DNA of 64,000 bases from CAWJKP01 sp963843465 (GTDB taxonomy: Bacteria > Planctomycetota > Planctomycetia > Pirellulales > Thermoguttaceae): the NCBI GenBank assembly GCA_963843465.1, contig CAWJKP010000001.1, positions 2,232,001 to 2,296,000 on the forward strand, in the 5' to 3' direction. The stretch's first letter is position 1. Each line of letters opens with the position of its first letter. Below are positions 16,807 through 25,822 of the stretch, piece by piece. Both the position numbers and the translations under genes were made by a program. The notes beneath the pieces were generated by a model. That model was not told where the DNA came from, made no database searches, and saw only the letters and a program-made list of their open reading frames with translations.

Positions 16807-18012
16807 CTATTTGTTCCCGAACGGATCGCCAGCGCCGGCGGCAGCCTTGTCACCGGCCGCCGCATCGGCGTCGTCGCTGTCTTTCTTGACCGGTTTGCGC
16901 TTCGGCTTGACACGCGTCTTCTTTGCCGGCGGAGCGGTGTCATCACCCCCCGCGTCGTCCGCCGCGGCCGTTTTCTTGCTCTTGGCCGACTTCTTCGCCG
17001 GCTTGGCGGGTTCGCCCGAATCGTCCCCGGCGCCGAATGGATCGCCTGAGTCGCCCTTGGCAGCCTTCTTCGGCTTGGACTTCGGCTTGAGCTTCTTCGG
17101 GGTCTCCGCTGGGGCATCGGCCGGATTGTCGGCACCGCCCGCCGCCGCCTCAGGTGTGAACGGATTCCCCTCGGCTGCCGGCTTTCCCGCGCCACTCGCC
17201 GCTGCCTTCTCGGGAGGAGCCGGCGGCTCGACGCCGAACGGGCTACTATCGGCCGCGGGCTTGTCCGCAGGCGCCACCGCCTGCTTGTCAGCGGTTCCCG
17301 CAACGGCGGGCACGGCTGCCGGCTTGCCAGCAGCTCCCGCAGCGGCGGGAGCGGCAGGCGCGGCAAACGGATCGGTGCCGGCGCCGGCGGGCTTCTCGGC
17401 AGGCGCGGCCGCCGGCTTGCCAACCGCTCCGGTAGCGGCAGGGGCGGCCGGTGCGGCAAACGGATCGGCGCCGGCGCCCGCAGGCTTTTCGGCAGGTGCG
17501 GCGGCAGGTCTTTCGGCAGGTACGGCCGCCGGTTTCTCAACAACCCCCGGTGCAACGGCAGCGGGAGTCGCGGCAAACGGATCGGCGCCAACCGCCGCCG
17601 GTTTCTCGGCAGGCACGGCCGCCGGCTTCTCGGCGGCGGGGGGCTGCACAACCGCTGGGGCAACGGCCTTCGGCTCCGCCGGGGCCGCTGTCGCCGGGCT
17701 CGCCGGAGCGTTGGCGCCGAACGGGTCGTCTGCGGCAGGTGCTGCCGGTCCTACGGCGGGTGCGGCAACAGGTGCAACAGCAGGTGTAGCAGCGGGTGGG
17801 ACGGCAGGTGCGGCAGCGGGCGCGGGCACCGGCTTTGTCGCAAACGGATCCTCTGCGGCCGCCGGAGCCTGTCGGGCCTCGGCAGGAATCGCAGCAGCCG
17901 GCTTTTCGGCTGCCGGCGCCGCCTTTGCCGCACCAGCGGCAAAGGGATCGCTTGGGGCCATAACGGCCTCCGGCAGTCCGGTCGTCGGAGCAGGGGGCAC
18001 CGCGGGCCTCAC
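16807..18012 (-). CDS. Ala/Pro-rich low-complexity protein with DPFAA repeats
   Basis: A 401-residue open frame dominated by Ala, Pro and Lys. Units of the type EKPAGAGADPFAAPAAPAA recur irregularly about nine times, each centred on DPF. The last ~100 residues turn basic (KKLKPKSKPKKAAK, KKTRVKPKRKPVKK) and end AGDPFGNK. There is no predicted catalytic domain. The start codon would be a GTG that overlaps the stop of the upstream TPR gene by four bases. Because the junction reads smoothly across a one-base shift (GAAQVR then RPAVPP), the two may be one protein split by an indel. Possible role: extended envelope linker. Confidence 0.7.
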   Translation of the reverse strand: MRPAVPPAPTTGLPEAVMAPSDPFAAGAAKAAPAAEKPAAAIPAEARQAPAAAEDPFATKPVPAPAAAPAVPPAATPAVAPVAAPAVGPAAPAADDPFGANAPASPATAAPAEPKAVAPAVVQPPAAEKPAAVPAEKPAAVGADPFAATPAAVAPGVVEKPAAVPAERPAAAPAEKPAGAGADPFAAPAAPAATGAVGKPAAAPAEKPAGAGTDPFAAPAAPAAAGAAGKPAAVPAVAGTADKQAVAPADKPAADSSPFGVEPPAPPEKAAASGAGKPAAEGNPFTPEAAAGGADNPADAPAETPKKLKPKSKPKKAAKGDSGDPFGAGDDSGEPAKPAKKSAKSKKTAAADDAGGDDTAPPAKKTRVKPKRKPVKKDSDDADAAAGDKAAAGAGDPFGNK

Positions 18013-18554
18013 CGGACCTGCGCCGCGCCGGGCTCGAAGACGCCGGGTTGCTCATTGGCCCTCACGGCAGCCGCCGGCGGAGCGCCGGCCGGGGCGGCCC
18101 CGCTTTCCAGCAGCCGCCTCTCCTGCTCGCGTTCTTGGCCGTACCGCGCCGCCCGCTGTTGCTCCTCGCGCTGCAAGGCGGCGAGTCGGGCCCCGGACCG
18201 ATAGCGTTCCAGCAACGCGCGGTCGGCGCCTTGGATTCGCTCCAGCGCCGCGGGAACGTTGTAGAACTTGTTGACGTCCCTCGTCTCCAGTTCGGCGCCG
18301 CGTTGGAAGTCGATCTGCGCATCTTCCTCACGGCCCAGCCGCAGGTAGCTCAGGCCGCGGAAATAATAGCAGCGGGGATCGCGGCTGCCGGCACTAATGG
18401 CGGAACTGAGGTCGTCGTAGGCCTCCTGAAAGTTCTGCGAAAAGTATGCGTGCACGCCCATCCCGTAGCGCTGACCCAAGACCGCGTCTTGGGCGACGGA
18501 GGGTGTGATGCACAAGAGGACCAGGCCTGCGGCCAACAGAGCGAGGCGAGACAT
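18009..18554 (-). CDS. Secreted TPR-type protein (probable N-terminal part of the Ala/Pro-rich protein)
   Basis: 181 residues. A signal peptide is clear (MSRLALLAAGLVLLCITPSVA). The mature region has TPR-like pairs of helices (GMGVHAYFSQNFQEAYDDLS, YYFRGLSYLRLGREEDAQID) followed by a charged coiled segment. TPRs mediate protein-protein contacts, here outside the cytoplasm. The frame ends in GAAQVR with TGA, overlapping the GTG of the next open frame; see that entry for the possible fusion. Confidence 0.75.
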   Translation of the reverse strand: MSRLALLAAGLVLLCITPSVAQDAVLGQRYGMGVHAYFSQNFQEAYDDLSSAISAGSRDPRCYYFRGLSYLRLGREEDAQIDFQRGAELETRDVNKFYNVPAALERIQGADRALLERYRSGARLAALQREEQQRAARYGQEREQERRLLESGAAPAGAPPAAAVRANEQPGVFEPGAAQVR

Positions 18555-19032
18555 GGCAACTGACTCCTACAGGAGCGAAAAAGGTGAGCCCAACACGATT
18601 CCTTGCACCCCAGCGCCCACGCCCGTGCGATAGAATCCTGCGCACTTCTTATCCTAATTCCATTTCCCGCGGATTTCAAGCTCCGGGCTGCGCGGAAATG
18701 ACTTTGCCAGAAACGGCCTTTTCCGCCACGCCCCTCTGGAGAGGGTTTAGCTGCGGAGGAAGCTAACTGGGTCGCGGACGGGTGGGCGCTTTCAATACGC
18801 GTCTCCGCAAGGGGCCGGTAGGAGATCTGACGATACCCCCACCCCACACAACTCTTACCATTCATCCCGTCCGCCGTCCCCCTTCCGCCGTTCCCCTCAC
18901 GCCAAAGTAACAATCCTCTTGCCGTGTCAACGGCCGGGACGGCCGATTATAATCGCGTGGTTGACCCTTACGTGACGCCCCTCTCCCCAAACCTCTCCCC
19001 GAGAGAGGGGGCAAGCGCGGAGTTCCCTTCAG
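18555..19032. other. Intergenic region
   Basis: About 480 bases between divergent genes. No convincing gene is present. A CTCTCCCC/GAGAGAGGGG-type stem at 18985-19012 belongs to a repeat family also found inside the restriction enzyme gene (36563-36603). The rest shows nothing recognisable. Confidence 0.5.
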
Positions 19033-20208
19033 ATGGAAAAATCGTTGGACCGGAAGATCGCCCGCATTCTGGCCGATCGCTCCTGCCGGGACTTTATCCT
19101 CGCCGACGCCAAGGACGCCGACATGGCCTTCGGGCTTTCCGCGCCCGGCCGCAGTCCCGAGCACCATGCCCAGGAGGGCCGCTTCCGCACGCTGGACGAG
19201 TATCGCCAACTGATGCGCCAGATCGTGGCCCAAGGGCTCGTGGACATCTTGCTGATGAGCGCCAGCTCCAGCGAGGTACTCACCATCCAGGAGCGGATCT
19301 TCGACGAAAGTCAGGTCACGCCGGCGGTGCGGGCCAACGACGCCAGCGACATCTGGCTGGCCTCCGGCAGCGGCCGATATGGCGTGCAGCCTTCTCGGCC
19401 CTTCCGCACGGCGACCATCGATCACATCATGTGCGGCCAAGCGGAGTGCCAGCCCGACCAACGGCGGCGCGGCGCCGACCTGGGCCTCTACTCGGTGACC
19501 TTCAACAACGACGTGGAGCTGGACCACCGCACGCTGGAGGCCTACCAGGCTTTTCGTTTGGAGGCCGAGGCCAAGGGCTTCCGCCACTTCCTCGAGGTCT
19601 TCGATCCCAACGCCTGCCCGGAGCACCCGCCGGCCGACGTCGCCCGCTTCATCAACGATCACATTGCGCGGACGCTGGCCGGCGTGACCAGCCGCGGCCG
19701 GCCGCTGTTCCTCAAGATCCCTTATCACGGCCCGCAGGCGATCGAGGCCCTGGCACGCTATGACACCTCGCTGGTCGTGGGGATCCTCGGCGGCTCGGCG
19801 GGCACGACCTTCGACGCCTACTTCATGCTCTGGGAGGCCAAGCGTAACGGCGCCCGCGTAGCGCTCTACGGCCGCAAGATCAACAACGCCGAGCACCAGC
19901 TTACGTTCATCAAGTACCTGCGTGCGGTGGCCGACGACGAGCTGAGCCCCGCCGAGGGCGTGCGGGCTTACCATGCCGACCTGGCGAGACTCGGCATCCG
20001 CCCCTACCGCACGCTGGAAGACGACATGCAGCGGACCGACGGCGCGACCGGTTACGGCGGGTCTGGCGGCTCCCGCCCCGCGCTACCAAGCCAGCGGGCG
20101 TCGGAGCGGACGGCCGGCAGTTCCGGCGGCGAGCCCGACTTCGCCCGGATGAGTCCCGCCGAAAAGGCACAGTGGAACCTCGATCGCTGGAAGCGGATCC
20201 TGGGTTGA
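19033..20208 (+). CDS. Conserved TIM-barrel/aldolase-like protein, function unknown
   Basis: 391 residues, soluble, no signal peptide. The alternating strand and helix pattern and the segments VDILLMSASSSEVL, LFLKIPYHGP (a Lys placed as in class I aldolases of the DhnA/LacD type) and ILGGSAGTTFDAYF suggest a TIM-barrel Schiff-base aldolase relative. C-terminal residues 330-391 (NNAEHQLTF onward, then a Gly/Ser-rich linker and FARMSPAEKAQWNLDRWK) are extra. The substrate is unknown. Ribosome binding is weak (GGAG 13 bases upstream). It could instead be a family-specific non-catalytic barrel. Confidence 0.65.
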   Translation: MEKSLDRKIARILADRSCRDFILADAKDADMAFGLSAPGRSPEHHAQEGRFRTLDEYRQLMRQIVAQGLVDILLMSASSSEVLTIQERIFDESQVTPAVRANDASDIWLASGSGRYGVQPSRPFRTATIDHIMCGQAECQPDQRRRGADLGLYSVTFNNDVELDHRTLEAYQAFRLEAEAKGFRHFLEVFDPNACPEHPPADVARFINDHIARTLAGVTSRGRPLFLKIPYHGPQAIEALARYDTSLVVGILGGSAGTTFDAYFMLWEAKRNGARVALYGRKINNAEHQLTFIKYLRAVADDELSPAEGVRAYHADLARLGIRPYRTLEDDMQRTDGATGYGGSGGSRPALPSQRASERTAGSSGGEPDFARMSPAEKAQWNLDRWKRILG

Positions 20209-20395
20209 CTGGTAAAAGGCCGGCAGATCCGCTATCATAGATGGTTGTTCTTCCCGCTTCAGGTGTAAGACGGGTGGAATGGCGTGGTTGGGCAAGACGT
20301 GGTAGGGTGTACTTCAGTCCGCCGTCCAACCTGAGACCTTGATCTTCAAGACAGTAGAGGCGGGCTAAAGCCTACCCTACTTCCGAGGGAATCCA

Positions 20396-20720
20396 ATGGC
20401 TCGCAAAACGTTAAATCGCAAGGAGTTGCGGGAAGAGAACGAGGCTGCGGAAAAGGCTAAAGTGGAGGGCGAAGAGGGCGTAAGCGGTGCGGCGGCCAAG
20501 AAGCCGGCCAAAGCGCCCCCTGCCAAACGGAAGAGTCGCGAAAGTGGCCAAGGAGGTCCGGCTCAAGGCCTTTTGGGGAGTCTTTACCCAGTCGCTAAGC
20601 CAAGTGGCCACCTTCGAGTACGATCAGCGTCCCCAGGCCGATACCAAGGCAGCCGAGCTGACCGAGTCGAAGAAGAGCCCGCATTTCGTCCAGCTTGTCA
20701 AGAAAGTGATCGAGGAGTGA
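20396..20720 (+). CDS. Small lysine/alanine-rich conserved protein, frame-broken
   Basis: The start frame gives MARKTLNRKELREENEAAE and a Lys/Ala-rich stretch to about 20535. In that frame the rest is atypical, but a shifted frame continues VAKEVRLKAFWGVFTQSLSQ and SPHFVQLVKKVIEE, ending at 20720. The joined product of about 107 residues matches a small protein common in planctomycetes, as I remember it; its function is unknown. The basic, disordered first half suggests nucleic acid or ribosome association. Confidence 0.7.
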
Positions 20721-20812
20721 TGGTCTTAGGTCTTAGGACTTAGGTCTTTGGTGGAAAAGCACCTGAAAACCAAGTCCTAAGACCCAAGACCAAAGTCCTA
20801 AGACCCAAGTCC
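20721..20812. repeat. Low-complexity inverted repeat upstream of hsp70
   Basis: Runs of GGTCTTAGGACTTAGG and their complements (CCAAGTCCTAAGACCC) form an imperfect stem directly in front of the hsp70 start. Similar wording occurs at 2190-2262 and 6085-6145, so it is a dispersed family rather than a specific operator. Confidence 0.6.
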
Positions 20813-22385
20813 ATGCAATTCTCCAAAGGCCAGACGGTCGGCATCGACCTGGGAACGACCTTTTCCACCATCGCCCAACTGGACGAAAACGGCACGCCCG
20901 TGCCCTTGCCCAACGAGGACGGCGACGTTGAGACGGCCAGCCTGATTCTCTTGGCCAACAACGGCCGGGTGATCGTCGGCCCCAACCGCACGCGGGCGGC
21001 GATGGAGGACCCCGAGCACGTCGTCGAGCGGATCAAGCGTTACATGGGCACCGCCGAGTTCAAGCGGCAGTTCGACGGCCGGGAGATCACCCCGGAGTTC
21101 CTCTCCGCCTTGATCCTGAAGAAGCTGCGCCAGGACGCCGAAAAGAAGATCGGCAAGATCGGCAACGCGGTGATCACCGTCCCTTATTACTTCAACGACG
21201 CCCGGCGGAAGGCGACCCAGGACGCCGGACGGATCGCCGGGCTGAACGTGATCGACATCATCAACGAGCCCACCGCCGCCACGCTGACCTACGCCTGGCA
21301 CTGCGGCGAGCTGGGCAGCGGCGATTCCGCGGCCCGCGCGCAAGGCCCTGGTCTATGACCTGGGCGGCGGCACCTTCGACGTCACCGTGGTCCAGTTCAC
21401 GCCCACTCACTTCCAGGTCCTGGCCACCGACGGCGACGTCCAGCTTGGCGGCGTCGACTGGAACGATCGCCTCCTGGACCACGTAGCCGCCGAGTTCAAG
21501 GCGCGGCACGGGAGCGATCCCCGCCAATCGCCCGCCACCGCACAGGTGCTCCGCAACGATTGCGACCTGGCCAAGATCGAGCTCTCCGAGAAGCTCCAGG
21601 CCAAGATCACCTGCCGGCACGCGGGCAAGGCCCTCAGCGTGAACGTCACCCGCGACCAGTTCGAGGCCATGACCGCCGACCTCTTGCAGCGGACCGCCGA
21701 CACCCTGGAACTGGTGCTCCAGCAGGCCAAGACGCCGATGGAGGAGCTCGAGGCCATCGTGATGGTGGGCGGCTCGACGCTCATGCCCCAGGTGCCGCAG
21801 ATGATCCGCCGGGTGACGGGCCGGGAGCCCTTCACCGGCATCTCCCCGCACACCTCCGTGGCCCAGGGCGCGGCGATCCACGCCGCGATCCTCGAGTCCC
21901 AGCACCGCCGCGAGGACGTCGGCCTGGCCGACCGGGTCCGCAAAATGCTCGCCGCCGTGAAGCAGGAGAACGTCAATTCGCACGGGCTGGGGGTGGTCGC
22001 CACCAATCCCCGCAACGGCAAGACCGTCAACCACGTGATGATCTCCCGCAACTCGCGCCTGCCCGCCGAGAAGAAGCAGGTCTTCAAGACCAACCATGCC
22101 GGGCAGCAGCGGGTGAGCATCCAGGTACTCGAGGGGGACGCGCCCGATCCGGCGGCTTGCTCGCTGTTGGGCAAGTGCCGGGTCAGCGATCTGCCGCCCG
22201 AGCTGCCCAAGGGCTCGCCCATCGAGGTGACCTACGCCTTCGACGCCGCCGGGCGGATCACGGTCTCCGCCCGCGACGTCACCGGCGGCCGCGCGGCGAC
22301 CATCCAGATCGAGCGCCACGGCGGCCTGACCGAAGACCAAGTCGACGCCTACACCCACCTGGCCAACGATTACCTCGTGCAATAG
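20813..22385 (+). CDS. Hsp70-family chaperone lacking the C-terminal lid, one frame break
   Basis: About 523 residues when two frames are joined near 21330-21345. The N-terminal ATPase domain shows VGIDLGTTFSTIAQL, AVITVPYYFNDARRKATQD, NEPTAATLTYAW, then after the frame shift VYDLGGGTFDVTV and the hinge VMVGGSTLMPQVPQMI. A short substrate-binding beta domain follows (ITVSARDVTGG). It ends at LANDYLVQ, about 100 residues short of full DnaK, so the helical lid is reduced or absent. ATP-driven client binding is expected. It is followed after 7 bases by a membrane protein with a J-like N-terminus, a likely dedicated partner. Confidence 0.9.
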
Positions 22386-22392
22386 GTCGCTT

Positions 22393-23403
22393 ATGGCAAA
22401 GCAACTCAACGTTTATCGCGACTGGCTGGGCATTACCGAGGCCGCCCGGCCGCTGAACTACTACCAACTGCTGCGGTTGAACAAGTTCGAGGACAACATG
22501 GGCCTGGTCCGCGAGCGCTACCGCAAGATGAACGGCCACGTGCGGAAGTTCGCCGCCGGCGACTACGCCGGGCCCTCGCAAGAGCTGCTCAACGAGCTGG
22601 CCAAGGCCATGCTCTGCCTGACCGATGCCCGGCGGAAGCGGGAGTACGACGCTTCGCTGGGGCGCAGCGACGCCGGCGAGGGCCGCCGCCGCTCCTTCGA
22701 GGAGGTGCTGCTGGCCAACAAGGTCATCGACCGCGACCAGTTGACCAAGGCCCGCAACTTCGCCACCGCCGTGGGCCTGGAGATCCGCGACGCGGTAGTG
22801 CAGCAGAAGCTGGCCTCGACCGAGGCCGTGATGCTGGCCTACGCCGAGTCGCTGGGGCTGCCCTATGTGGACCTGACGGAGACCGGGGTCGACCCGGCGT
22901 TGGTCCAGAAGGTGCCGGCGGCCATTTGCCGGCAGCGGTCGTGCGTGCCGATCCTCAGCGACGGCGACTCGCTGTTGATGGCTTCGCCCAACCCGCTGGT
23001 GCCCGACGTTGAGGAGGAGCTGCGGCTGCGGCTGGGGATGCCGGTGCGGACGGTGCTCTGCACGGTGGGCCAGATCAACGAGGCGATCGCCAAGCATTAT
23101 CCCCGCGAGGCGGCGGGGCCGGCCGCGGCCCCGGCGAAGCAGAAGCCGGCCGCGCGCGCCGCGTCCAACGGCGCGGGCTCGGCGCCGCCGCGGGAAGGCA
23201 TTGGGAAACTGAGCCGGCCGGCGTTCTTCGCCGTGGTCGCCTTCAACGCCGGCGTGGTTTTGACCCTCTTGTTCCTGACCTTCACGAGCACGCCGGGGAG
23301 GAGTCTCTTCTTGCACGCCGTCTGGGTCGGCGTGAGGGCCGTGATCGTGGGAGCAGTGGCCGGCGGAGCGGCCTATCTGGTCAGCGCGAAACTCAAGCTC
23401 TGA
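22393..23403 (+). CDS. J-like / MshEN-domain membrane protein
   Basis: 336 residues. Residues ~20-95 resemble a J-domain (LNYYQLLRLNKFEDN, then DARRKREYDASLG), but no HPD tripeptide is visible. Residues ~100-230 look like the MshEN/GspE-N domain of type II secretion and type IV pilus ATPases and c-di-GMP-binding proteins (SFEEVLLANKVIDRDQLTKA, then ESLGLPYVDLTETGVDPALV). A Pro/Ala-rich linker leads to two predicted membrane helices at the end. The gene follows hsp70 with 7 bases between them, so a membrane-tethered Hsp70 recruiter sensitive to a bound ligand is a reasonable inference. Confidence 0.75.
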   Translation: MAKQLNVYRDWLGITEAARPLNYYQLLRLNKFEDNMGLVRERYRKMNGHVRKFAAGDYAGPSQELLNELAKAMLCLTDARRKREYDASLGRSDAGEGRRRSFEEVLLANKVIDRDQLTKARNFATAVGLEIRDAVVQQKLASTEAVMLAYAESLGLPYVDLTETGVDPALVQKVPAAICRQRSCVPILSDGDSLLMASPNPLVPDVEEELRLRLGMPVRTVLCTVGQINEAIAKHYPREAAGPAAAPAKQKPAARAASNGAGSAPPREGIGKLSRPAFFAVVAFNAGVVLTLLFLTFTSTPGRSLFLHAVWVGVRAVIVGAVAGGAAYLVSAKLKL

Positions 23404-23785
23404 CGTTCCGACGAGTTTCCCTCTCCGTCCGCAACATTATGCATCAGCTAGCATTGACAGCCAAATCGTCTTGCCACATCGGGAGCAATCGACCCAGGTT
23501 ACCACGATTCGTCGCCGATGGGGCGCGGAACGTCACGCCTTTTTGACGTAAGTCCTTATTTGACGGTCGATTTTTGCTAGCAGTGATCGCTATTGCATAA
23601 TGTTGGTCCGGGAGAGGGCCGGGTTAGGGATCTAGGGCTCTCCGTCACAGATTCTAACCCTTACTGGTGGCAACATCTACTGTCGAAAGCCAGAGGCGGC
23701 TGTTTTTCGGCTCCCGTTCTGCAAATACGAGCGGCATCCCCTTTTCAACGTTCCAGTTACCGCGACAAAATTCCAAGAATTACTG

Positions 23786-23838
23786 TTGACAAATATGCCT
23801 CATCACTGATAATGTCCTCAGGACATTATCAGTGATGA
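23786..23838 (+). promoter_or_regulatory. Candidate promoter with overlapping 39-bp perfect palindrome (operator 1)
   Basis: TTGACA at 23786-23791 and GATAAT at 23808-23813 are 16 bases apart, a good sigma-70 pair. The perfect palindrome 23800-23838 (19-base arms, one central C at 23819) covers the -10 box and likely start point. Its core is GTCCTCAGGAC. AbiEi antitoxins are known to repress their own promoter through inverted repeats, so an operator is inferred. Confidence 0.65.
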
Positions 23839-23916
23839 AGTTATATCAAGTTGCCCTGACGACCACCTCACGCTACATAATCTAGTAGGTGGTACGATTA
23901 GCTTTCAAAGATGGGA

Positions 23917-23979
23917 TTGACTTATTGAACAGTACGTGGCATACTAGAAGCGTCGTCCTAAGGACGACGCTTCTAGTAT
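23917..23979 (+). promoter_or_regulatory. Second candidate promoter with 39-bp perfect palindrome (operator 2)
   Basis: TTGACT at 23917-23922 and CATACT at 23940-23945 are 17 bases apart. The perfect palindrome 23941-23979 (19-base arms, one central A at 23960) overlaps the -10. Its core GTCCTAAGGAC matches operator 1 except for the centre. It ends 13 bases before the AbiEi start, so in RNA it would also form a strong hairpin near the start codon, where no ribosome binding site is visible. Confidence 0.65.
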
Positions 23980-23992
23980 ACGGCAACCCGTC

Positions 23993-24886
23993 ATGCCAAG
24001 AACAACAATAGCGTCCCATGTTCTTGAATATCTGGCCCAAGAACGCCGAGTAATCGCGGCTGACTGGCGATTCCACGTCACGTATATGCGTGTTGCCCGA
24101 ACGCACGACTATACTCTGCCAGACACGGCCAAGGTAAATCGCTTGATCAACACACTTGATGCCGCGCGCGACATTGCACGCATCGCAGGTATCTCCGGCG
24201 TCTTTCGCATTACCGTTCCCTATGCCTCGGTCCTTCCATCGCCCCAGGAAGCCATCATTCAAGAGGCAAATCCTATTGCCGTCTTCAGTCATTTCACTGC
24301 GGCGGCGTACCATGACCTCACCGACGAAATACCCAACGCCATCCACCTGACTCACTTGAGAGCTAGCTCCACCCGACTGCCCTTGGGTACAACACCGGAA
24401 GACTGGATCGACATCCCTGAACCCCGACGAAGGTTGCCCCGAGTAATCGATGGCACGGCAATCCTATGGTCTCAAACAAAGGCGGAGTGGGATTTCGGAC
24501 ATCTCGTTGGATACGTGCAGGGCAATCCCATCTACGTTACGGACCTGGAACGAACGCTGCTCGACATCCTTCGTTTCCCGGACAGGAGCGGAGGTGCTAT
24601 GGAAGTTCTGCGCATGTGGAAGCGCGCCGCGACGAGAATACGACTCGACGTGCTGGTCGACTATGTGAAGCGATTCGACCAGACGTTGCTCCGGCAGAGG
24701 GTCGGCTTCATCCTCGAAAAACTCCGATTGACTCACCCAGTTCTTCAGGACTGGGCCACTAACAGCGTCAGGGGCAGCTCAGCGAAGCTCATTGCCAACC
24801 TCGATTTCTCCGCAACCTTCTCCGAACGCTGGAACCTCTCAATCAACGTACAGGACACCATCCTCTCCGAACTCCACGACGACTGA
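23993..24886 (+). CDS. abiEi: AbiEi-like type IV antitoxin
   Basis: 297 residues starting MPRTTIASHVLEYLAQ. The N-terminal ~80 residues are a winged-helix-like DNA-binding region, and the middle (NPIAVFSHFTAAAYHDLTDE, then GNPIYVTDLERTLLDILRFP) matches the AbiEi antitoxin C-terminal domain layout. In the AbiE family the antitoxin neutralises the toxin without stable binding and represses its own promoter. The stop overlaps the toxin start by one base. Codon use and base composition differ from the GC-rich neighbours, suggesting transfer. Confidence 0.85.
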   Translation: MPRTTIASHVLEYLAQERRVIAADWRFHVTYMRVARTHDYTLPDTAKVNRLINTLDAARDIARIAGISGVFRITVPYASVLPSPQEAIIQEANPIAVFSHFTAAAYHDLTDEIPNAIHLTHLRASSTRLPLGTTPEDWIDIPEPRRRLPRVIDGTAILWSQTKAEWDFGHLVGYVQGNPIYVTDLERTLLDILRFPDRSGGAMEVLRMWKRAATRIRLDVLVDYVKRFDQTLLRQRVGFILEKLRLTHPVLQDWATNSVRGSSAKLIANLDFSATFSERWNLSINVQDTILSELHDD

Positions 24887-25743
24887 TGAATGGTGACTTG
24901 TATCCATCGTCGCTGGCAGATATCCCTCAATGGAGCCGGGTGAATAAAACGACGACGCTTGAAGCAAACATCCGCTTCATGGAGTTCGTTATCCTCAATT
25001 GTATTGCGTCAGACCCAACTACCGGACACGGCATGGTACTAAAGGGAGGCAATGCGTTGAGATTCGCGTACCAAAGCCCACGCAGCACCAAAGACCTCGA
25101 CTTCTCCGTTACGGCAGGAGAAATACCCGACAATACTGATCGGATTCGGGGCTTATTGGACATCGCACTGCGTTATGCGGAACGTCGTTTCTACGTGAAG
25201 GCGAAATGTCAGCGTGCGAAGCGGAACCCTATGAGCCCAAAGGCTACGCGACCAACATATGACATATCGGTTGGATACCAATTTCCGAGCGATACTTACT
25301 TCCACAGCTTTGAGAACCGCAACGTTCCAACAGTGATTCCCCTTGAAGTCAGCCTTAACGACCTAGTATGCGAGACCTGTCCCTGGACCGGCGTTGAATC
25401 TCTACGGGTATGTTCGCTTGAGGACATCTTAGCGGAAAAACTGCGTTCGCTCCTTCAGCAGAAGGCCCGCAATCGAAACCGCCACCAAGATGTCTACGAT
25501 ATTGCCAGGAACGTGCGTCGGTCCGTTGTCGACCGCCGCAAGATCGGAAGCTACTTGGAGCAGAAATCGCGACTTCGTGACATCGAAGCGCGAAAATCTT
25601 CCTTTGATAACGTGATCCGCGACAAGGCTGGTGAGGAGTACGAACAGCGTATTCGCGAGCAGGCTCCCCGCGACTTCATTCCGTTCGAAGAGGCTTGGCA
25701 GGAAGTGTTATCACTTGTGCAGTCTCTCGATATTCCAGATTAG
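24886..25743 (+). CDS. abiEii: AbiEii-like nucleotidyltransferase toxin
   Basis: 285 residues. The nucleotidyltransferase signature is clear: MVLKGGNALRF followed by RSTKDLDFSV (the metal-binding acidic pair), then EDILAEKLRSLLQQ and RHQDVYDIA. AbiEii enzymes transfer nucleotides onto tRNA or other RNA and arrest growth, giving abortive phage defence. Translationally coupled to the antitoxin. Length is typical and all visible motifs are kept, so the module looks intact. Confidence 0.9.
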   Translation: MNGDLYPSSLADIPQWSRVNKTTTLEANIRFMEFVILNCIASDPTTGHGMVLKGGNALRFAYQSPRSTKDLDFSVTAGEIPDNTDRIRGLLDIALRYAERRFYVKAKCQRAKRNPMSPKATRPTYDISVGYQFPSDTYFHSFENRNVPTVIPLEVSLNDLVCETCPWTGVESLRVCSLEDILAEKLRSLLQQKARNRNRHQDVYDIARNVRRSVVDRRKIGSYLEQKSRLRDIEARKSSFDNVIRDKAGEEYEQRIREQAPRDFIPFEEAWQEVLSLVQSLDIPD

Positions 25744-25822
25744 TCGGCACAGGTTTCACTCACCCTCCACGCCCCTTGATACGACATGTCCGCGCGGTTC
25801 GACCAAGCGGGAACTACAGCGA

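Larger units (their letters stand above)
23404..23992. other. AT-richer intergenic region upstream of the AbiE module
   Basis: About 590 bases with a visibly lower GC content than the flanks. No protein gene was found. It holds two candidate promoters and two perfect palindromes (listed separately). A CGGGAGAGGGCCGGGTTAGG stretch at 23612-23631 is a fragment of a dispersed repeat. Confidence 0.6.
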
